A stretch of 64,000 bases of DNA. Source: JAEVLT01 sp044598425. Lineage in GTDB: Bacteria; Bacillota; Bacilli; Bacillales; Cytobacillaceae. The notes beneath the pieces are model-generated. The model was not told where the DNA came from and searched no databases. It saw only the letters and a program-made list of their open reading frames with translations. This document shows positions 10,794 to 19,867 of this stretch, piece by piece. The position numbers and the translations under genes were made by a program. Numbering within the stretch: position 1 is the stretch's first letter; the number at the start of each line of letters is the position of its first letter. Where the stretch lies: NCBI GenBank assembly GCA_044598425.1, contig CP172536.1, positions 744,001-808,000 on the forward strand, read 5' to 3'.

Positions 10794-12299
10794 TTGGAAA
10801 AACGTCAGCAGTGGGGTTCGAGGTATGGGTTTATTATAGCGGCAATTGGTTCCGCAGTCGGTTTAGGGAATATTTGGAGGTTCCCTGCGGTTGCCTATGA
10901 AAATGGCGGAGGAGCATTTTTCATTCCGTATCTGTTTGCTCTTTTAACCGCAGGAATTCCCATTTTGATTATGGAATTTACCATCGGTCATAAATTTAGA
11001 GGATCATCGCCACTCTCATTATTCCGAGTGAATAAAAATGCGGAATGGCTAGGCTGGTGGCAGGTATTTATTTCGTTTATCATTTCAACCTATTATGCTG
11101 TCATTATTGCGTGGGCTGTTAAATACAGCATTTATTCATTCAACACTAAATGGGGTTCGGATACGAGCGGATTTCTTTTTGGCAAGGTTTTGCAACTTTC
11201 TAAAAAGCCGGGAGAAATTGGCGGGTTGGTACCAGGTATTGTTGTTCCATTGCTTATTGTGTGGGCTGTTGCCCTCTTTGTCCTTTATCGAGGTGTGTCA
11301 AAAGGGATTGAGAGATTGAATAAGATTTTTATTCCCGCACTAGTTGTAATGTTTATGATGATTGTGATTCGTGCCTTGACATTAGAAGGAGCAAGCGAAG
11401 GGTTGAATGCTCTTTTTAAGCCAAACTGGGATAAAATTCTTGATGGAAAAGTATGGGTAGCAGCATACGGCCAAATTTTCTTTTCATTATCAATTGGCTT
11501 TGCCATTATGATTACGTATTCCAGCTATCTTCCAAAAAAATCAGATATCACTAATAATGCCTTCATTACTGGTTTTGCCAACTCAGGATTTGAGTTATTA
11601 GCGGGTATCGGAGTTTTCTCCGCTCTCGGATTTATGGCCCATCAACAAGGCGTTCCTGTTGATAAGGTAGTAGAAAGTGGAGTTGGACTCGCTTTTGTTG
11701 TTTTCCCAAGCATCATTAATGAATTCCCTGGTTTGAATGGCTTGTTTGGGTTGTTGTTCTTCCTTTCACTTGTTTTTGCAGGGATGACTTCGCTCATTTC
11801 CATTATTGAAACATATATTGCGGCTGTTCAGGATAAATTCCATGTATCTCGGGCCAAAGCTGTATTAATCGGCGGACTAGGCGCCACTTTGATTTCTTTA
11901 CTTTTTGCTACACACGGCGGATTGTATCTGCTAGATGTCACAGACTATTTTATTAACAATTTTGGGGTGGCTCTTGCGGGTTTATTTGAAGTCGTTTTAG
12001 TTGCTTGGGTCTTTAAACAGCTTGGCGTATTACAATCGCATGCGAATGCGGTTTCCGATATACGTACGGGAGCATGGTGGAAGTTTTGTCTGGCTGTCAT
12101 CACTCCTCTTGTCCTAGGTTATATGATGTTTGATTCTGTACGCCAGAATATAAAACACAACTATGGTGATTACCCGATAGAGCTGATTACTTTGGCTGGG
12201 TGGCTAGTCGTATCAGTCACTCTGGCAGCTGGCGTCCTGTTTTCCATTAAGCGTTGGAAATCGATATCTACTGTTGTAGAAAATAAGGAGAGTGCTTAA
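10794..12299 (+). CDS. Sodium-dependent NSS-family amino-acid transporter
   Basis: 501 aa, a LeuT-fold neurotransmitter:sodium symporter with about 12 membrane helices. The TM1 signature GSAVGLGNIWRFPAVAYENG gives the sodium and substrate unwound segment, followed by GGGAFFIPYL. The TTG start has AGGAGG 8 bp upstream. The next gene, 1 bp after its stop, encodes a MetS-like one-helix subunit. In Corynebacterium MetP/MetS such a pair imports methionine and alanine with sodium, so neutral amino-acid uptake is the best inference. The exact substrate is unknown. Confidence 0.9.
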   Translation: MEKRQQWGSRYGFIIAAIGSAVGLGNIWRFPAVAYENGGGAFFIPYLFALLTAGIPILIMEFTIGHKFRGSSPLSLFRVNKNAEWLGWWQVFISFIISTYYAVIIAWAVKYSIYSFNTKWGSDTSGFLFGKVLQLSKKPGEIGGLVPGIVVPLLIVWAVALFVLYRGVSKGIERLNKIFIPALVVMFMMIVIRALTLEGASEGLNALFKPNWDKILDGKVWVAAYGQIFFSLSIGFAIMITYSSYLPKKSDITNNAFITGFANSGFELLAGIGVFSALGFMAHQQGVPVDKVVESGVGLAFVVFPSIINEFPGLNGLFGLLFFLSLVFAGMTSLISIIETYIAAVQDKFHVSRAKAVLIGGLGATLISLLFATHGGLYLLDVTDYFINNFGVALAGLFEVVLVAWVFKQLGVLQSHANAVSDIRTGAWWKFCLAVITPLVLGYMMFDSVRQNIKHNYGDYPIELITLAGWLVVSVTLAAGVLFSIKRWKSISTVVENKESA

Positions 12300-12300
12300 C

Positions 12301-12405
12301 ATGTTAGGAAGCGCAATTACGATGATGGTGATCGGTATCGTTGTCATATGGGGCGGCTTAGCAGCCAGCATATTGAATGTTGTGAGAATATCCAAGAGAT
12401 CATAA
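12301..12405 (+). CDS. MetS-like small subunit of the NSS transporter
   Basis: 34 aa: MLGSAITMMVIGIVVIWGGL, then AASILNVVRISKRS. It has one transmembrane helix with the WGGLxASI motif typical of methionine/alanine importer small subunits and a basic cytoplasmic end. The ATG lies 1 bp after the transporter's TAA, so it is translationally coupled to it. In the MetPS system the small subunit is needed for transport. The call is strong despite the length, because both motif and position fit. Confidence 0.85.
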   Translation: MLGSAITMMVIGIVVIWGGLAASILNVVRISKRS

Positions 12406-12499
12406 AGTCAAGACAGTTTGGGTATTAAAAGTAGGGGAATGAAAAAACTTATCAAATAACAATTTAACGAATGACAATTGCCTACCGAAAAATAAAAGC

Positions 12500-12523
12500 G
12501 CTCAGAGCATTATCGCTCTGAGC
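12500..12523. terminator. Perfect hairpin downstream of the NSS operon
   Basis: GCTCAGAGC-ATTATC-GCTCTGAGC is a 9-bp perfect stem with only a weak T-rich tail. It is probably the operon terminator. Confidence 0.6.
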
Positions 12524-12599
12524 TTACTAATTTGTTACGCTACTATTTTCTATTGCGAAACCAGAAAATACGAAATGAAAATTTGAAAATTAAGAGAAA

Positions 12600-12767
12600 A
12601 ACGGCTGTTTATTTGCCATAATCGATAAGTCCTTCACAGAATATCCCTCGTTTTGAAATTCCTCAATAGCCCGAACGACATCACTTGGCTGGTTAGTTTT
12701 TCAGCAGCTGCTTGTCCAATGTGCTGTTGGCTCCGGTAATGACAACAATTTTTCCTTCAATCGTCAA
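12600..12767 (-). pseudogene. Degenerate SDR N-terminus fused to a second fragment
   Basis: On the minus strand a TTG preceded by GGAGGGATTTCT opens MTIEGKIVVITGAN, the Rossmann start of a short-chain dehydrogenase. It then hits stops within about 15 codons. In another frame the rest reads VVRAIEEFQNEGYSVKDLS, which resembles the beginning of YflT/general-stress-17M proteins. These are remnants of two genes with no functional product. Confidence 0.5.
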
Positions 12768-12851
12768 AAGAAATCCCTCCAATTACTGAAATATACTCTC
12801 GGCATTCGCCGAGTTAGATGAGGTAAGGGTTTCCTCTCCCGATCAAATGCA

Positions 12852-13373
12852 TTATTTGACATATTTCTTCATCGACTTTACGAGAAAACCGCCTTTAAAT
12901 CTTCGCGGTTCATAGGAAATAATGAAAGCTTTCGGTTCATATTCTTCGATTAAATCCAAAACTTCATTTTCCCGGCTACGTTTTGTGAGAATTTCCAATT
13001 GATATCTTTTACTGTCGCGCCCCATTCCTTCAAAGACGGTAACGCCAAAACCTTTATTCCTTAATAGATCAATCAGTTTTTCATTTAGTTCCATTAGATT
13101 TACCACTAAGGATGTGTAACCGATCGCAAGTTTATTTTCAATTCGTGTTCCAATGTAAAGCCCGACTCCGAATCCGACCGCATAAACGATCATTTCGGCA
13201 ATGCTTTGGTGACCGGAGAAAACCAATGAAAGCCCAAATACATAAATCAAGGCCTCAAGGACGCCAAATGACGATGCAGCAACACTCATATTTTTTACCA
13301 AAAAGATTGTCCTTAGCGTTAAGACTGGTACGTAGATTAATTGTAAGGCAAAAATCAAAAGAATATTGAACAT
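12852..13373 (-). CDS. UPF0316/DUF2179 membrane protein (YebE-like)
   Basis: 173 aa with three membrane helices in the first 80 residues (LLIFALQLIYVPVLTLRTIF, then GVLEALIYVFGLSLVF and an AEMIVYAVGFGVG helix). A cytoplasmic DUF2179 domain follows, with the GFGVTVFEGMGRDSKRYQLE stretch and a closing YEPKAFIISYEPRRFKGGF. DUF2179 domains are thought to bind a small ligand, possibly cyclic dinucleotides in some members, but the function is not established. The ATG at 13373 is chosen because AAGGAG lies 6 bp upstream; the frame extends 11 codons further. It is a single gene. Confidence 0.88.
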   Translation of the reverse strand: MFNILLIFALQLIYVPVLTLRTIFLVKNMSVAASSFGVLEALIYVFGLSLVFSGHQSIAEMIVYAVGFGVGLYIGTRIENKLAIGYTSLVVNLMELNEKLIDLLRNKGFGVTVFEGMGRDSKRYQLEILTKRSRENEVLDLIEEYEPKAFIISYEPRRFKGGFLVKSMKKYVK

Positions 13374-13406
13374 AACAGACTCCTTAGTGATTGCTTTTAA
13401 TTTCAT

Positions 13407-13830
13407 TTAAACTATTTTAGCATGTAAAACAAACAAGAAAGCGTCCAATTGTGGAATTTTACAAAAAAATAAAACACCCTCATTTGCAGTATTCTGAGTG
13501 AGCGGGACAGCTCCCCATTTTTCATCTGCCTTGATTTTTTGATGGGTCATTTCATGCATCGTCTGGATGACGTCTTCTTCGGCTGGTTGATCATTGATTT
13601 GCAAATCCGCTTTAGCTCCACTGATCTTTGAAGTGCCAGCAGGAGTTGTATTAGCCGCTTGATTACCGTTTTTATCGACAAGAAAACTGCTCGAAAGAGT
13701 TAGATTTATCGAAGCCCCAAAAATAAACATCCGTTGCGGTGATGGCAAAGGCAACAATAGCGAAGCTGGTAAAAAGTAGTTTCTTTTTCCCTTTTGTCCT
13801 ACTATCAGAATTTATATATGCACTTCGATA
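13407..13830 (-). pseudogene. DUF6241-like membrane-anchored protein, frameshifted
   Basis: The minus-strand frame from about 13830 gives a basic N-terminus and one membrane helix (LLFTSFAIVAFAITATDVYF). After SNSFE a frameshift leads into a second frame (SSFLVDKNGNQAANTT) continuing to DVIQTMHEMTHQKIKADEKW, which matches the motif recalled for DUF6241 proteins. The conserved C-terminal part is missing, and the frame runs into unrelated sequence. The start region is overwritten by dispersed-repeat sequence. Likely a dead gene. Confidence 0.6.
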
Positions 13831-13831
13831 A

Positions 13832-13890
13832 CGGTCTAGCGCAAGCGCCCTATTGACTATGTCGCTTCCCTCGCCTCGTCTACGGATTGT
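13832..13890. repeat. Short copy of the AGCTCCAGCGCCTAG-type dispersed repeat
   Basis: GGTCTAGCGCAAGCGCCCTA followed by a CGCTTCCCTCGCCTCGTC stretch resembles the ends of the larger repeat at 21358-21480. GCGCAAGCGC is itself palindromic. It interrupts the 5' region of the DUF6241-like pseudogene. Confidence 0.45.
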
Positions 13891-13946
13891 CAAATTGTAA
13901 CATAAGGGGAAAAATCAGCAACTCGAACGAAAAATTTGAAATAATC

Positions 13947-13974
13947 TTGACAATGTAATGGAAAAACGTATAAT
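13947..13974 (+). promoter_or_regulatory. SigA-type promoter of the sulfonate-type ABC operon
   Basis: TTGACA (13947-13952), a 16-bp spacer, and TATAAT (13969-13974), both consensus. It lies 54 bp upstream of the first start codon. No S-box or T-box riboswitch was recognised in the short leader. Confidence 0.75.
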
Positions 13975-14027
13975 TATGTTTAATCCAAGTAAAATAATAT
14001 GAATTATATGAATAGGCGGTAATTCGG

Positions 14028-14813
14028 TTGATTACGATAAACCATGTGAATAAACAATATTTAAACAAAGATAAACAACCGGTTGAAATTTTACATGATA
14101 TCCACTTAACGATTGAAAAGGGTCAGTTTATTTCCATATTGGGACCTTCGGGGTGCGGAAAGTCAACACTTCTCTCGATTGTAGCCGGTTTGACAAAGGC
14201 CACAAGTGGTGAAATTCTCGTCGAAGATCGTCAAGTTACGAAGCCCGGGAAGGACCGCGGCATGGTTTTTCAGCAGGCAGCATTGTTTCCTTGGCTTAAT
14301 GTAACTGAAAATGTCATGTTTCCTTTAAAAAAAGAAATGTCAAAAATAGAGGCAATGGAACAAGCAAAGAAATTTTTAAAAATGGTTCAGTTAAGCAAAT
14401 ATCATGCACACTATCCCCATGAGCTATCCGGAGGCATGCAGCAGCGGGTGGCAATTGCCAGAGCACTCGCAATGAATCCGGAGATTCTGTTGATGGATGA
14501 ACCATTTGGCGCTCTTGATGAGCAGACACGCAGCCGCCTTCACGTCCAGCTTGAAAAAATCTGGATGGAAACGCATAAAACAATTTTATTCGTAACCCAT
14601 AGCATCTTTGAATCTATTAAGCTCTCAGACAGGGTGATTGTGATGGGAACGAAGCCGGGGACTGTTTTGCAAGATATAAAAATCAACCTGCCCAGACCAA
14701 GGGATCAGTATAAAAAAGAAATGTTTGAAATTGAGGAATATATTATGAGTTTTTTAAAAAATGAGATTGATAAAGTTGTAAGGGAGGAATTGGAAGATGA
14801 AACCGGCCACTAA
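14028..14813 (+). CDS. ABC transporter ATP-binding protein, nitrate/sulfonate/taurine type
   Basis: 261 aa. Walker A is GPSGCGKST, the signature is LSGGMQQRVAIARAL, Walker B is ILLMDEPFGALD, and the H-loop is FVTHSI. The D-loop form PFGALDEQTR and the length match SsuB/TauB/NrtD ATPases. The TTG start at 14028 follows AGGCGG. The gene overlaps the permease gene by 17 bp, so the two are translationally coupled. It powers import by the permease and lipoprotein encoded downstream. Confidence 0.92.
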   Translation: MITINHVNKQYLNKDKQPVEILHDIHLTIEKGQFISILGPSGCGKSTLLSIVAGLTKATSGEILVEDRQVTKPGKDRGMVFQQAALFPWLNVTENVMFPLKKEMSKIEAMEQAKKFLKMVQLSKYHAHYPHELSGGMQQRVAIARALAMNPEILLMDEPFGALDEQTRSRLHVQLEKIWMETHKTILFVTHSIFESIKLSDRVIVMGTKPGTVLQDIKINLPRPRDQYKKEMFEIEEYIMSFLKNEIDKVVREELEDETGH

Positions 14814-15552
14814 ACGAATGATATTTTTTGCCATTCTGATTGGCTTATGGGGGCTGGGTTCATGGATAAATCTTTGGCTGCCGACAATCCTGCCGTCGCC
14901 ATTAACGGTATGGAAGTCGCTTCTTACAGGTTTTGGAGACAAAACGCTTTTGTTTGATCTGCTCGCCAGCTTCAAACGGCTGATTATTGGGCTTGGATTA
15001 TCACTTGTTATTGGTTCGCTTCTTGGAATACTTTTAGCAAAATCAAAAACGGCAGATGAAACCGTCGGGTCGCTGCTGCTGGCACTGCAAAGCGTTCCGA
15101 GTATTGTTTGGCTGCCGCTAGCGATCATGTGGTTTGGAATGAATGAAGTATCCGTTATTTTCGTTGTTACATTGGGTGGGACCTTTGTTATGGCTTTAAA
15201 TATCCGCATGGGATTGAAAAATGTTTCACCATTATTTATCAATGCAGCAAGAACAATGGGCTCAAGCGGACTGAATTTATTTTGGCGGGTCAGCTTCCCA
15301 GCTTCGATTCCATATGTGGTGACCGGTGCCAGGCTGGCATGGGCCTTTGCCTGGCGAGCGTTGATGGCTGGGGAATTGTTGAGCACTGGTCCAGGGCTAG
15401 GATACACCCTAAGGTACGCATCCGATTTTGGCAATATGGGACTTGTCATTGCCGTCATGATTATTATTGGCGTGATTGGATCAATTGTAGATCAGCTGCT
15501 TTTCCAGCGAATTGAAAAATCCGTACTGGAGCGCTGGGGACTAGCAGGATAA
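14797..15552 (+). CDS. ABC transporter permease, SsuC/TauC type
   Basis: 251 aa, BPD_transp_1 family with about six helices. The EAA-like cytoplasmic loop is INAARTMGSSGLNLFWRVSF with downstream PASIPYVVTGARLAWAFAWR, as in SsuC. The ATG overlaps the ATPase gene. The binding-protein gene starts 16 bp after its stop. It forms the membrane channel of the importer. Confidence 0.92.
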   Translation: MKPATKRMIFFAILIGLWGLGSWINLWLPTILPSPLTVWKSLLTGFGDKTLLFDLLASFKRLIIGLGLSLVIGSLLGILLAKSKTADETVGSLLLALQSVPSIVWLPLAIMWFGMNEVSVIFVVTLGGTFVMALNIRMGLKNVSPLFINAARTMGSSGLNLFWRVSFPASIPYVVTGARLAWAFAWRALMAGELLSTGPGLGYTLRYASDFGNMGLVIAVMIIIGVIGSIVDQLLFQRIEKSVLERWGLAG

Positions 15553-15568
15553 AAGGGGGAGAAGGTAA

Positions 15569-16561
15569 ATGAAGAGAAAATGGTTATTTTTAGCAGCATT
15601 ATGGGCTTTATCGATGGTACTTGCTGCTTGCGGTAATACACAAAAGTCGGCTGCGGCTCCGAAAGAAATTGTCATTGGTTATTTTCCGAATATTAATCAT
15701 GTGCCGGCGATGGTGGCAAAGGATGAAGGATTTTATGAAAAGCACCTTGGTGATGGAACGAAGGTGGTCTATAAAACCTTTGCTGAAGGCGGCTCATTCA
15801 TGCCGGCCCTCAAAACAGGCGATATCGATGCCGGGCTGGTGGGACCCGGACCAGCAATGAACAATTTCACCACCGGAGCAGATGTTCGAATTGTTGCTGG
15901 CGCCTCTACTGGCGGAACAGTGGTTCTTGCTAGAAAAGGCAGCGGAATCAAAACCGTTAATGATTTTTCCGGTAAAACTTTCATTACTCCTGGGGTTGGC
16001 TGCACGCATGATGTTCAGTTTGAAACGTATTTAGAAAAAGCAGGTATTACTTCGAAAAGAATTGGCGGAACGATGAATCATTTAACCGGAAATCCGGCAC
16101 AGTATGCGAGCATGCTGCAAGCTGGAAAAATTGATATTGCTGTTGCGCCGGAACCTTGGGCCGCCGTTATTGAGCAGCAAACAGGGGCAAACGTTGTAAT
16201 TGACTGGGATCAAGTTTCTTTCGGTAAGACACTGCCAGCCTCCGTTCTTGTAACGACAGGCAAAGAGATTAAAGAAAATCCAAAAGTGATTCAAAAAATC
16301 ATTGCCGCCCACAAAGAAGCAGTTGATTTTATCAATAAAAATCCGGAACAGGCCAAGGAAATCGCCATAAAAGATATTAAAGAAACAACAGGGCAAAAGC
16401 TTGAAAAATCAGTTGTCGACCTAGCCTGGAAGCGGATTGGCTTTACCTACCAGGTGGACGAAAAGGCAATTCAGGATTTTTCGGATTCCTCATATGAATT
16501 AAAGTTTTTAAAAGATAAGCCGAACTTTAAAAATTTGATTGATAAACAATTTATTAATTGA
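15569..16561 (+). CDS. ABC transporter substrate-binding lipoprotein (SsuA/NrtA-like)
   Basis: 330 aa with a lipoprotein signal whose lipobox LAAC places the lipidated Cys at residue 21. The mature part is an NMT1/SsuA-type type-II binding fold, starting EIVIGYFPNINHVPAMVAKD, with FAEGGSFMPALKTGDIDAGL and VGPGPAMN around the ligand cleft. These proteins bind sulfonates, taurine, nitrate or pyrimidine precursors. The ligand cannot be chosen from the sequence, and no desulfonating monooxygenase lies nearby. GGGGGAG precedes the ATG. The three genes form one operon ending in a terminator. Confidence 0.9.
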   Translation: MKRKWLFLAALWALSMVLAACGNTQKSAAAPKEIVIGYFPNINHVPAMVAKDEGFYEKHLGDGTKVVYKTFAEGGSFMPALKTGDIDAGLVGPGPAMNNFTTGADVRIVAGASTGGTVVLARKGSGIKTVNDFSGKTFITPGVGCTHDVQFETYLEKAGITSKRIGGTMNHLTGNPAQYASMLQAGKIDIAVAPEPWAAVIEQQTGANVVIDWDQVSFGKTLPASVLVTTGKEIKENPKVIQKIIAAHKEAVDFINKNPEQAKEIAIKDIKETTGQKLEKSVVDLAWKRIGFTYQVDEKAIQDFSDSSYELKFLKDKPNFKNLIDKQFIN

Positions 16562-16588
16562 CAGCCATCGAGTGTCAGCAGAATTGTA

Positions 16589-16626
16589 AACGGGCAGAGG
16601 AGATCCTTCTCCAGGGCCCGTTTTTA
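16589..16626 (+). terminator. Terminator of the sulfonate-type ABC operon
   Basis: An outer stem ACGGGC/GCCCGT plus an inner GGAGA/TCTCC pairing, then TTTTT. Confidence 0.8.
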
Positions 16627-16731
16627 GCGTTAAGAAAAAAATTCGAATGAAGCCTTGACGAATTAGTGAAGTTGGCGCATAATAATAACTATATTGTTCA
16701 AAAAACAACAAGGTTCGACAAACTTCGACAT

Positions 16732-16805
16732 GCGGGTGTAGTTTAATGGTAAAACTCCAGCCTTCCAAGCTGATGTCGTGGGTTCGATTCCCATCACCCG
16801 CTCCA
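16732..16805 (+). tRNA. tRNA-Gly (TCC)
   Basis: An isolated tRNA gene. Acceptor GCGGGTG pairs with CACCCGC, the anticodon loop is CTTCCAA, and CCA is encoded. It is followed by a hairpin terminator. Confidence 0.97.
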
Positions 16806-16817
16806 TACATAGTTAAC

Positions 16818-16863
16818 TAACGCAGTGTACCGTTTCGCAAAGAACGTTGCATTGCGTTTTTTC
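16818..16863 (+). terminator. Terminator of tRNA-Gly
   Basis: An imperfect stem AACGCAGTG ... CATTGCGTT with an inner CGTT/AACG pairing, followed by TTTTTT. It may also terminate the converging B3/4 gene. Confidence 0.6.
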
Positions 16864-16897
16864 ATGTTTTTAGCCAATCTTTTAGGAAAAGCGGAAG

Positions 16898-17569
16898 CTA
16901 GTCACTTGCGATTATGCGAAGAGATGCTTCACCGCCGCTTATTTGAAGAATCATTTTCATTAGCGATTCAGTCAATTTTTGAGCATTTTTTATATCCAGC
17001 GATGGTCTTAGGTAAATGATTTGCAGGGCATTTTGGGTGTTTTCCGTTACTGGAGCCCTGTCGGAATCGACAAATGGACTGCCAAAAGGCCCAATTAAAT
17101 CAGCTGATAGAATTAGCTTGTTTAGAGAGTTCGAACGCCCGTTTAGTCCAGTATACTCTTCGCCTTCCCTTCCAATCCTAACTGTGACCGGACCTGTGAG
17201 TTTCTCTGCATCATAAATGCCAATTGGTGACTGATATTGCAGCGAGAGAAAATTATTTAAGTCAATCGCGCTGTTAACGGTTGGGAGATAGTTTTGCATT
17301 TGTACTCTTCTGTATAGCGCTTCTGCTGAAGGGCGATAGCGGTTCGGGTCTTTCCCTGTTTTTTTAAAAATTTGCCGCCATTCCTGGATCCCTGGCAGTT
17401 CAGTCACACTTTTTCCTTCCATGTCAAAAAAGATTGATTCCTGAAAAAGCTGCAGTCTGCCTTTTAACATTTGCGGAGAAGGACCAACCGTAATATTCTG
17501 ATATTCTATGATTCCAAGCTTAAAAGTGGGAATTAACTTGGTCAATTCTGATGAAATTCGAATTTCCAA
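16898..17569 (-). CDS. B3/4 tRNA-binding-domain protein
   Basis: 223 aa, a stand-alone B3_4 domain like the editing-associated module of phenylalanyl-tRNA synthetase beta. The middle part carries the family pattern EWRQIFKKTGKDPNRYRPS, then ALYRRV and LPTVNSAIDLNNFLSLQYQS. These orphan domains are suspected to act in trans on mischarged tRNA or amino-acid derivatives, but the function is unproven. The open frame starts at 17584, but the TTG at 17569 is preferred because GGAGGTG sits 7 bp upstream. Confidence 0.85.
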   Translation of the reverse strand: MEIRISSELTKLIPTFKLGIIEYQNITVGPSPQMLKGRLQLFQESIFFDMEGKSVTELPGIQEWRQIFKKTGKDPNRYRPSAEALYRRVQMQNYLPTVNSAIDLNNFLSLQYQSPIGIYDAEKLTGPVTVRIGREGEEYTGLNGRSNSLNKLILSADLIGPFGSPFVDSDRAPVTENTQNALQIIYLRPSLDIKNAQKLTESLMKMILQISGGEASLRIIASD

Positions 17570-17667
17570 CGATTGCACCTCCAAAATTTATTAAATGTAG
17601 TTTATCATAAAGTGGACTGAAAATCTTTTTCATGCATTTTTTCCCTGTAAGAAAGGGGGACAGCAAA

Positions 17668-18798
17668 ATGGATGTCACAAAATTAAAACAAGAAGTAATT
17701 GAATATAGCAAGCAAATCGGTATTGATAAAATTGGCTTTACCACTGCAGACCCATTCGTGGAGTTGAAAAATCGGCTGATCCGCCAGCAGGAACTGAACT
17801 ATCAATCCGGTTTTGAAGAGCCTGATATCGAAAAACGGGTTACTCCTGCTCTGTTAATGGAAGAGCCCCGCTCGATTATTTCGGTGGTTCTTGCCTATCC
17901 TGCAAAAATGAAGGTTCGGGTTCAAAGCAAAAAGGGAGAGAGGCGAGGGATCTTCTGCCGGGCATCATGGGGAATGGACTATCATCACATTCTGCACGAC
18001 CGGCTAAAAAAGCTTGAGGACTTTATCCGGTTACGGGTTCCCGAGGTCAGGCTCAAATCGATGGTTGATACGGGAGAGCTGTCGGATCGGGCTGTTGCAG
18101 TAAGGGCCGGAATTGGCTGGAGCGGAAAAAACTGCGCCGTGATTACCCCGGAATTTGGCTCCTATGTTTATTTAGGCGAGATGATTACGAGCATTCCTTT
18201 TGAACCTGATACTCCAATGGAAGACCAGTGCGGCGAATGTACGAAATGTTTGGAAGCTTGTCCAACCGGTGCATTAGTTCAAGGTGGGCAAATCAATGCC
18301 CAACGGTGCATCAGTTTTTTAACCCAAACGAAAGGATTTTTGCCTGATGAGTTTCGGGAGACGATCGGAAACCGCGTCTATGGCTGTGATTCATGCCAGA
18401 CAGCTTGTCCGGTAAATAAAGGAAAAGACTTCCATTTTCACAAAGAAATGGAATTCGATCCAGAGATTTTGAAGCCAAAATTAAAGCCTCTTTTAAAAAT
18501 AAGCAATCGTGAGTTCAAAGAAAAATTTGGTTTGCTGGCGGGTTCCTGGAGAGGGAAAAAGCCGATTCAGCGAAACGCAATGATCGCGCTGGCTCATTTT
18601 AAAGAGGAGACAGCCATCCCTGAGTTAATCGATGTCATGATGAATGACTCCCGGCCGGTCATTCGGGGTACAGCCGCCTGGGCACTTGGGAAAATTGGCG
18701 GAGAAACAGCGTTCAAAGCTTTGATAGAGGCCAATGAAAGAGAAAAAGATGAAGAAGCAAAAGCCGAAATTCAAAAAGGCATAAATTTTTTAAGATGA
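17668..18798 (+). CDS. queG: Epoxyqueuosine reductase QueG
   Basis: 376 aa, cobalamin-dependent. It catalyses the last step of queuosine synthesis (epoxyqueuosine to queuosine at tRNA position 34). The DUF1730-type N-terminal region is followed by two [4Fe-4S] ferredoxin motifs, CGECTKCLEACPTGAL (from about residue 188) and CDSCQTACPVNKG (from about 241). HEAT-like repeats occupy the last 90 residues (ARGTAAWALGKIGG type). The ATG at 17668 has GAAAGGGGGA in front; the longer frame from 17632 lacks one. It starts the queG-yhbB-trmL order known from B. subtilis. Confidence 0.95.
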   Translation: MDVTKLKQEVIEYSKQIGIDKIGFTTADPFVELKNRLIRQQELNYQSGFEEPDIEKRVTPALLMEEPRSIISVVLAYPAKMKVRVQSKKGERRGIFCRASWGMDYHHILHDRLKKLEDFIRLRVPEVRLKSMVDTGELSDRAVAVRAGIGWSGKNCAVITPEFGSYVYLGEMITSIPFEPDTPMEDQCGECTKCLEACPTGALVQGGQINAQRCISFLTQTKGFLPDEFRETIGNRVYGCDSCQTACPVNKGKDFHFHKEMEFDPEILKPKLKPLLKISNREFKEKFGLLAGSWRGKKPIQRNAMIALAHFKEETAIPELIDVMMNDSRPVIRGTAAWALGKIGGETAFKALIEANEREKDEEAKAEIQKGINFLR

Positions 18799-18829
18799 AA
18801 AATTTTTTTAACTGCAAAAAGAAAGACAA

Positions 18830-18862
18830 AAAAAGGAGCGGACAACTTGTGTTCGCTCTTTT
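18830..18862 (+). terminator. Hairpin between queG and yhbB
   Basis: GAGCGGAC ... GTGTTCGCTC with an A-rich 5' flank and a CTTTTT tail, so it is potentially bidirectional. It suggests yhbB also has its own promoter. Confidence 0.6.
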
Positions 18863-18911
18863 TCGTTACACCGCGCATATTCATAGTTATATGGATAAAA
18901 AAAGAGGGGTG

Positions 18912-19796
18912 ATGAACTTGTTTAAGCAGTTGCAGGATTTATTTGAAAAAAGGGTAAATCATTATGTATCTGAGCCACGCAATTTTGATTCCTTGTATCC
19001 GAAGGCGGAAAAAAAGAAGGAGTCACTCGCGAAAAGGTCGGCTGAAATTGTAAAAGTGAAAGCAACTGGAAAATCGCTCGGAGAAGTTGTTGAAGGCGAG
19101 ATAACGAGAGCGAAATATGCGGCTCAATTTCAATATTTGATTAAACAAAACGGTCATTTGTATTTGGAGGAAGAAATAGAAGAAAGAGTCGCCAGATTTT
19201 ACAAGGATGAACTGATTTCAGATGACGAAATCAACCCTTTTGCCGATCGGAAACTTCCTGAAGATATGCCTGTTTTTGCAGAAGGCAGCGGCGATGAGCG
19301 GCTAAGTTATCAATACAATCGCCTAAAGGCAGTCCAATATGCGGAGCGCTGGTGGAATAGCTATAATCCCGCATATAAAAAATTTGAAGTGGATTGCACC
19401 AATTTTATTTCACAATGCCTGCATGAAGGCGGTGCGCCGATGAATGGTTATCCAAACCGTTCGAAGGGGTGGTGGCTGATGAATCACAATTGGAGTTACA
19501 GCTGGGCGGTGGCAAACTCCTTGAGGCTTTATTTATCTACTTCAAGAGTTGGTTTGCGGGCAAGGGAAGTATCAAGCCCGGATCAATTATCACTAGGCGA
19601 TGTAATTTGCTATGATTTCCAGGGAGACGGACGTTTTGATCACAATACCATTGTTACCGGAAAGGATGCTTACGGCATGCCGCTTGTCAATGCCCACACG
19701 TACAATAGCCGCATGCGGTATTGGGCATACGAAGATTCTTCTGCCTACACACCGAACATAAAATATAAATTTTTTGCGATTTATGATGGACAGTAA
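18912..19796 (+). CDS. yhbB: Amidase-domain protein YhbB (Amidase_6)
   Basis: 294 aa. The N-terminal 150 residues are charged and helical. The C-terminal half is an Amidase_6 domain: YNRLKAVQYAERWWNSYNPA leads into the nucleophile motif VDCTNFISQCLHEGG, followed by SYSWAVANSLRLYL and a histidine in DHNTIVTG, a papain-like Cys/His arrangement. No signal peptide is evident. ATG 18912 follows AGAGGGGTG; the open frame begins 39 codons earlier but includes the hairpin region. It has the same neighbours as B. subtilis yhbB. A role in spore or wall metabolism is likely but unproven. Confidence 0.88.
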   Translation: MNLFKQLQDLFEKRVNHYVSEPRNFDSLYPKAEKKKESLAKRSAEIVKVKATGKSLGEVVEGEITRAKYAAQFQYLIKQNGHLYLEEEIEERVARFYKDELISDDEINPFADRKLPEDMPVFAEGSGDERLSYQYNRLKAVQYAERWWNSYNPAYKKFEVDCTNFISQCLHEGGAPMNGYPNRSKGWWLMNHNWSYSWAVANSLRLYLSTSRVGLRAREVSSPDQLSLGDVICYDFQGDGRFDHNTIVTGKDAYGMPLVNAHTYNSRMRYWAYEDSSAYTPNIKYKFFAIYDGQ

Positions 19797-19867
19797 ACAT
19801 TCTTGCCGACGCCTGTAAGAGTGGTATAATTGCAAATAGAGTTTTTTAAATTTATGGGGTGAAAAAC

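Noticed and set aside
13975..14027. S-box or T-box riboswitch before the sulfonate-type ABC operon
   Set aside because: The leader between promoter and start codon is only about 50 bp and has no terminator hairpin.
14754..15458. 234-aa minus-strand frame opposite the ABC permease
   Set aside because: It is antisense to a well-supported permease gene and shows no motif. It is a codon-bias shadow.
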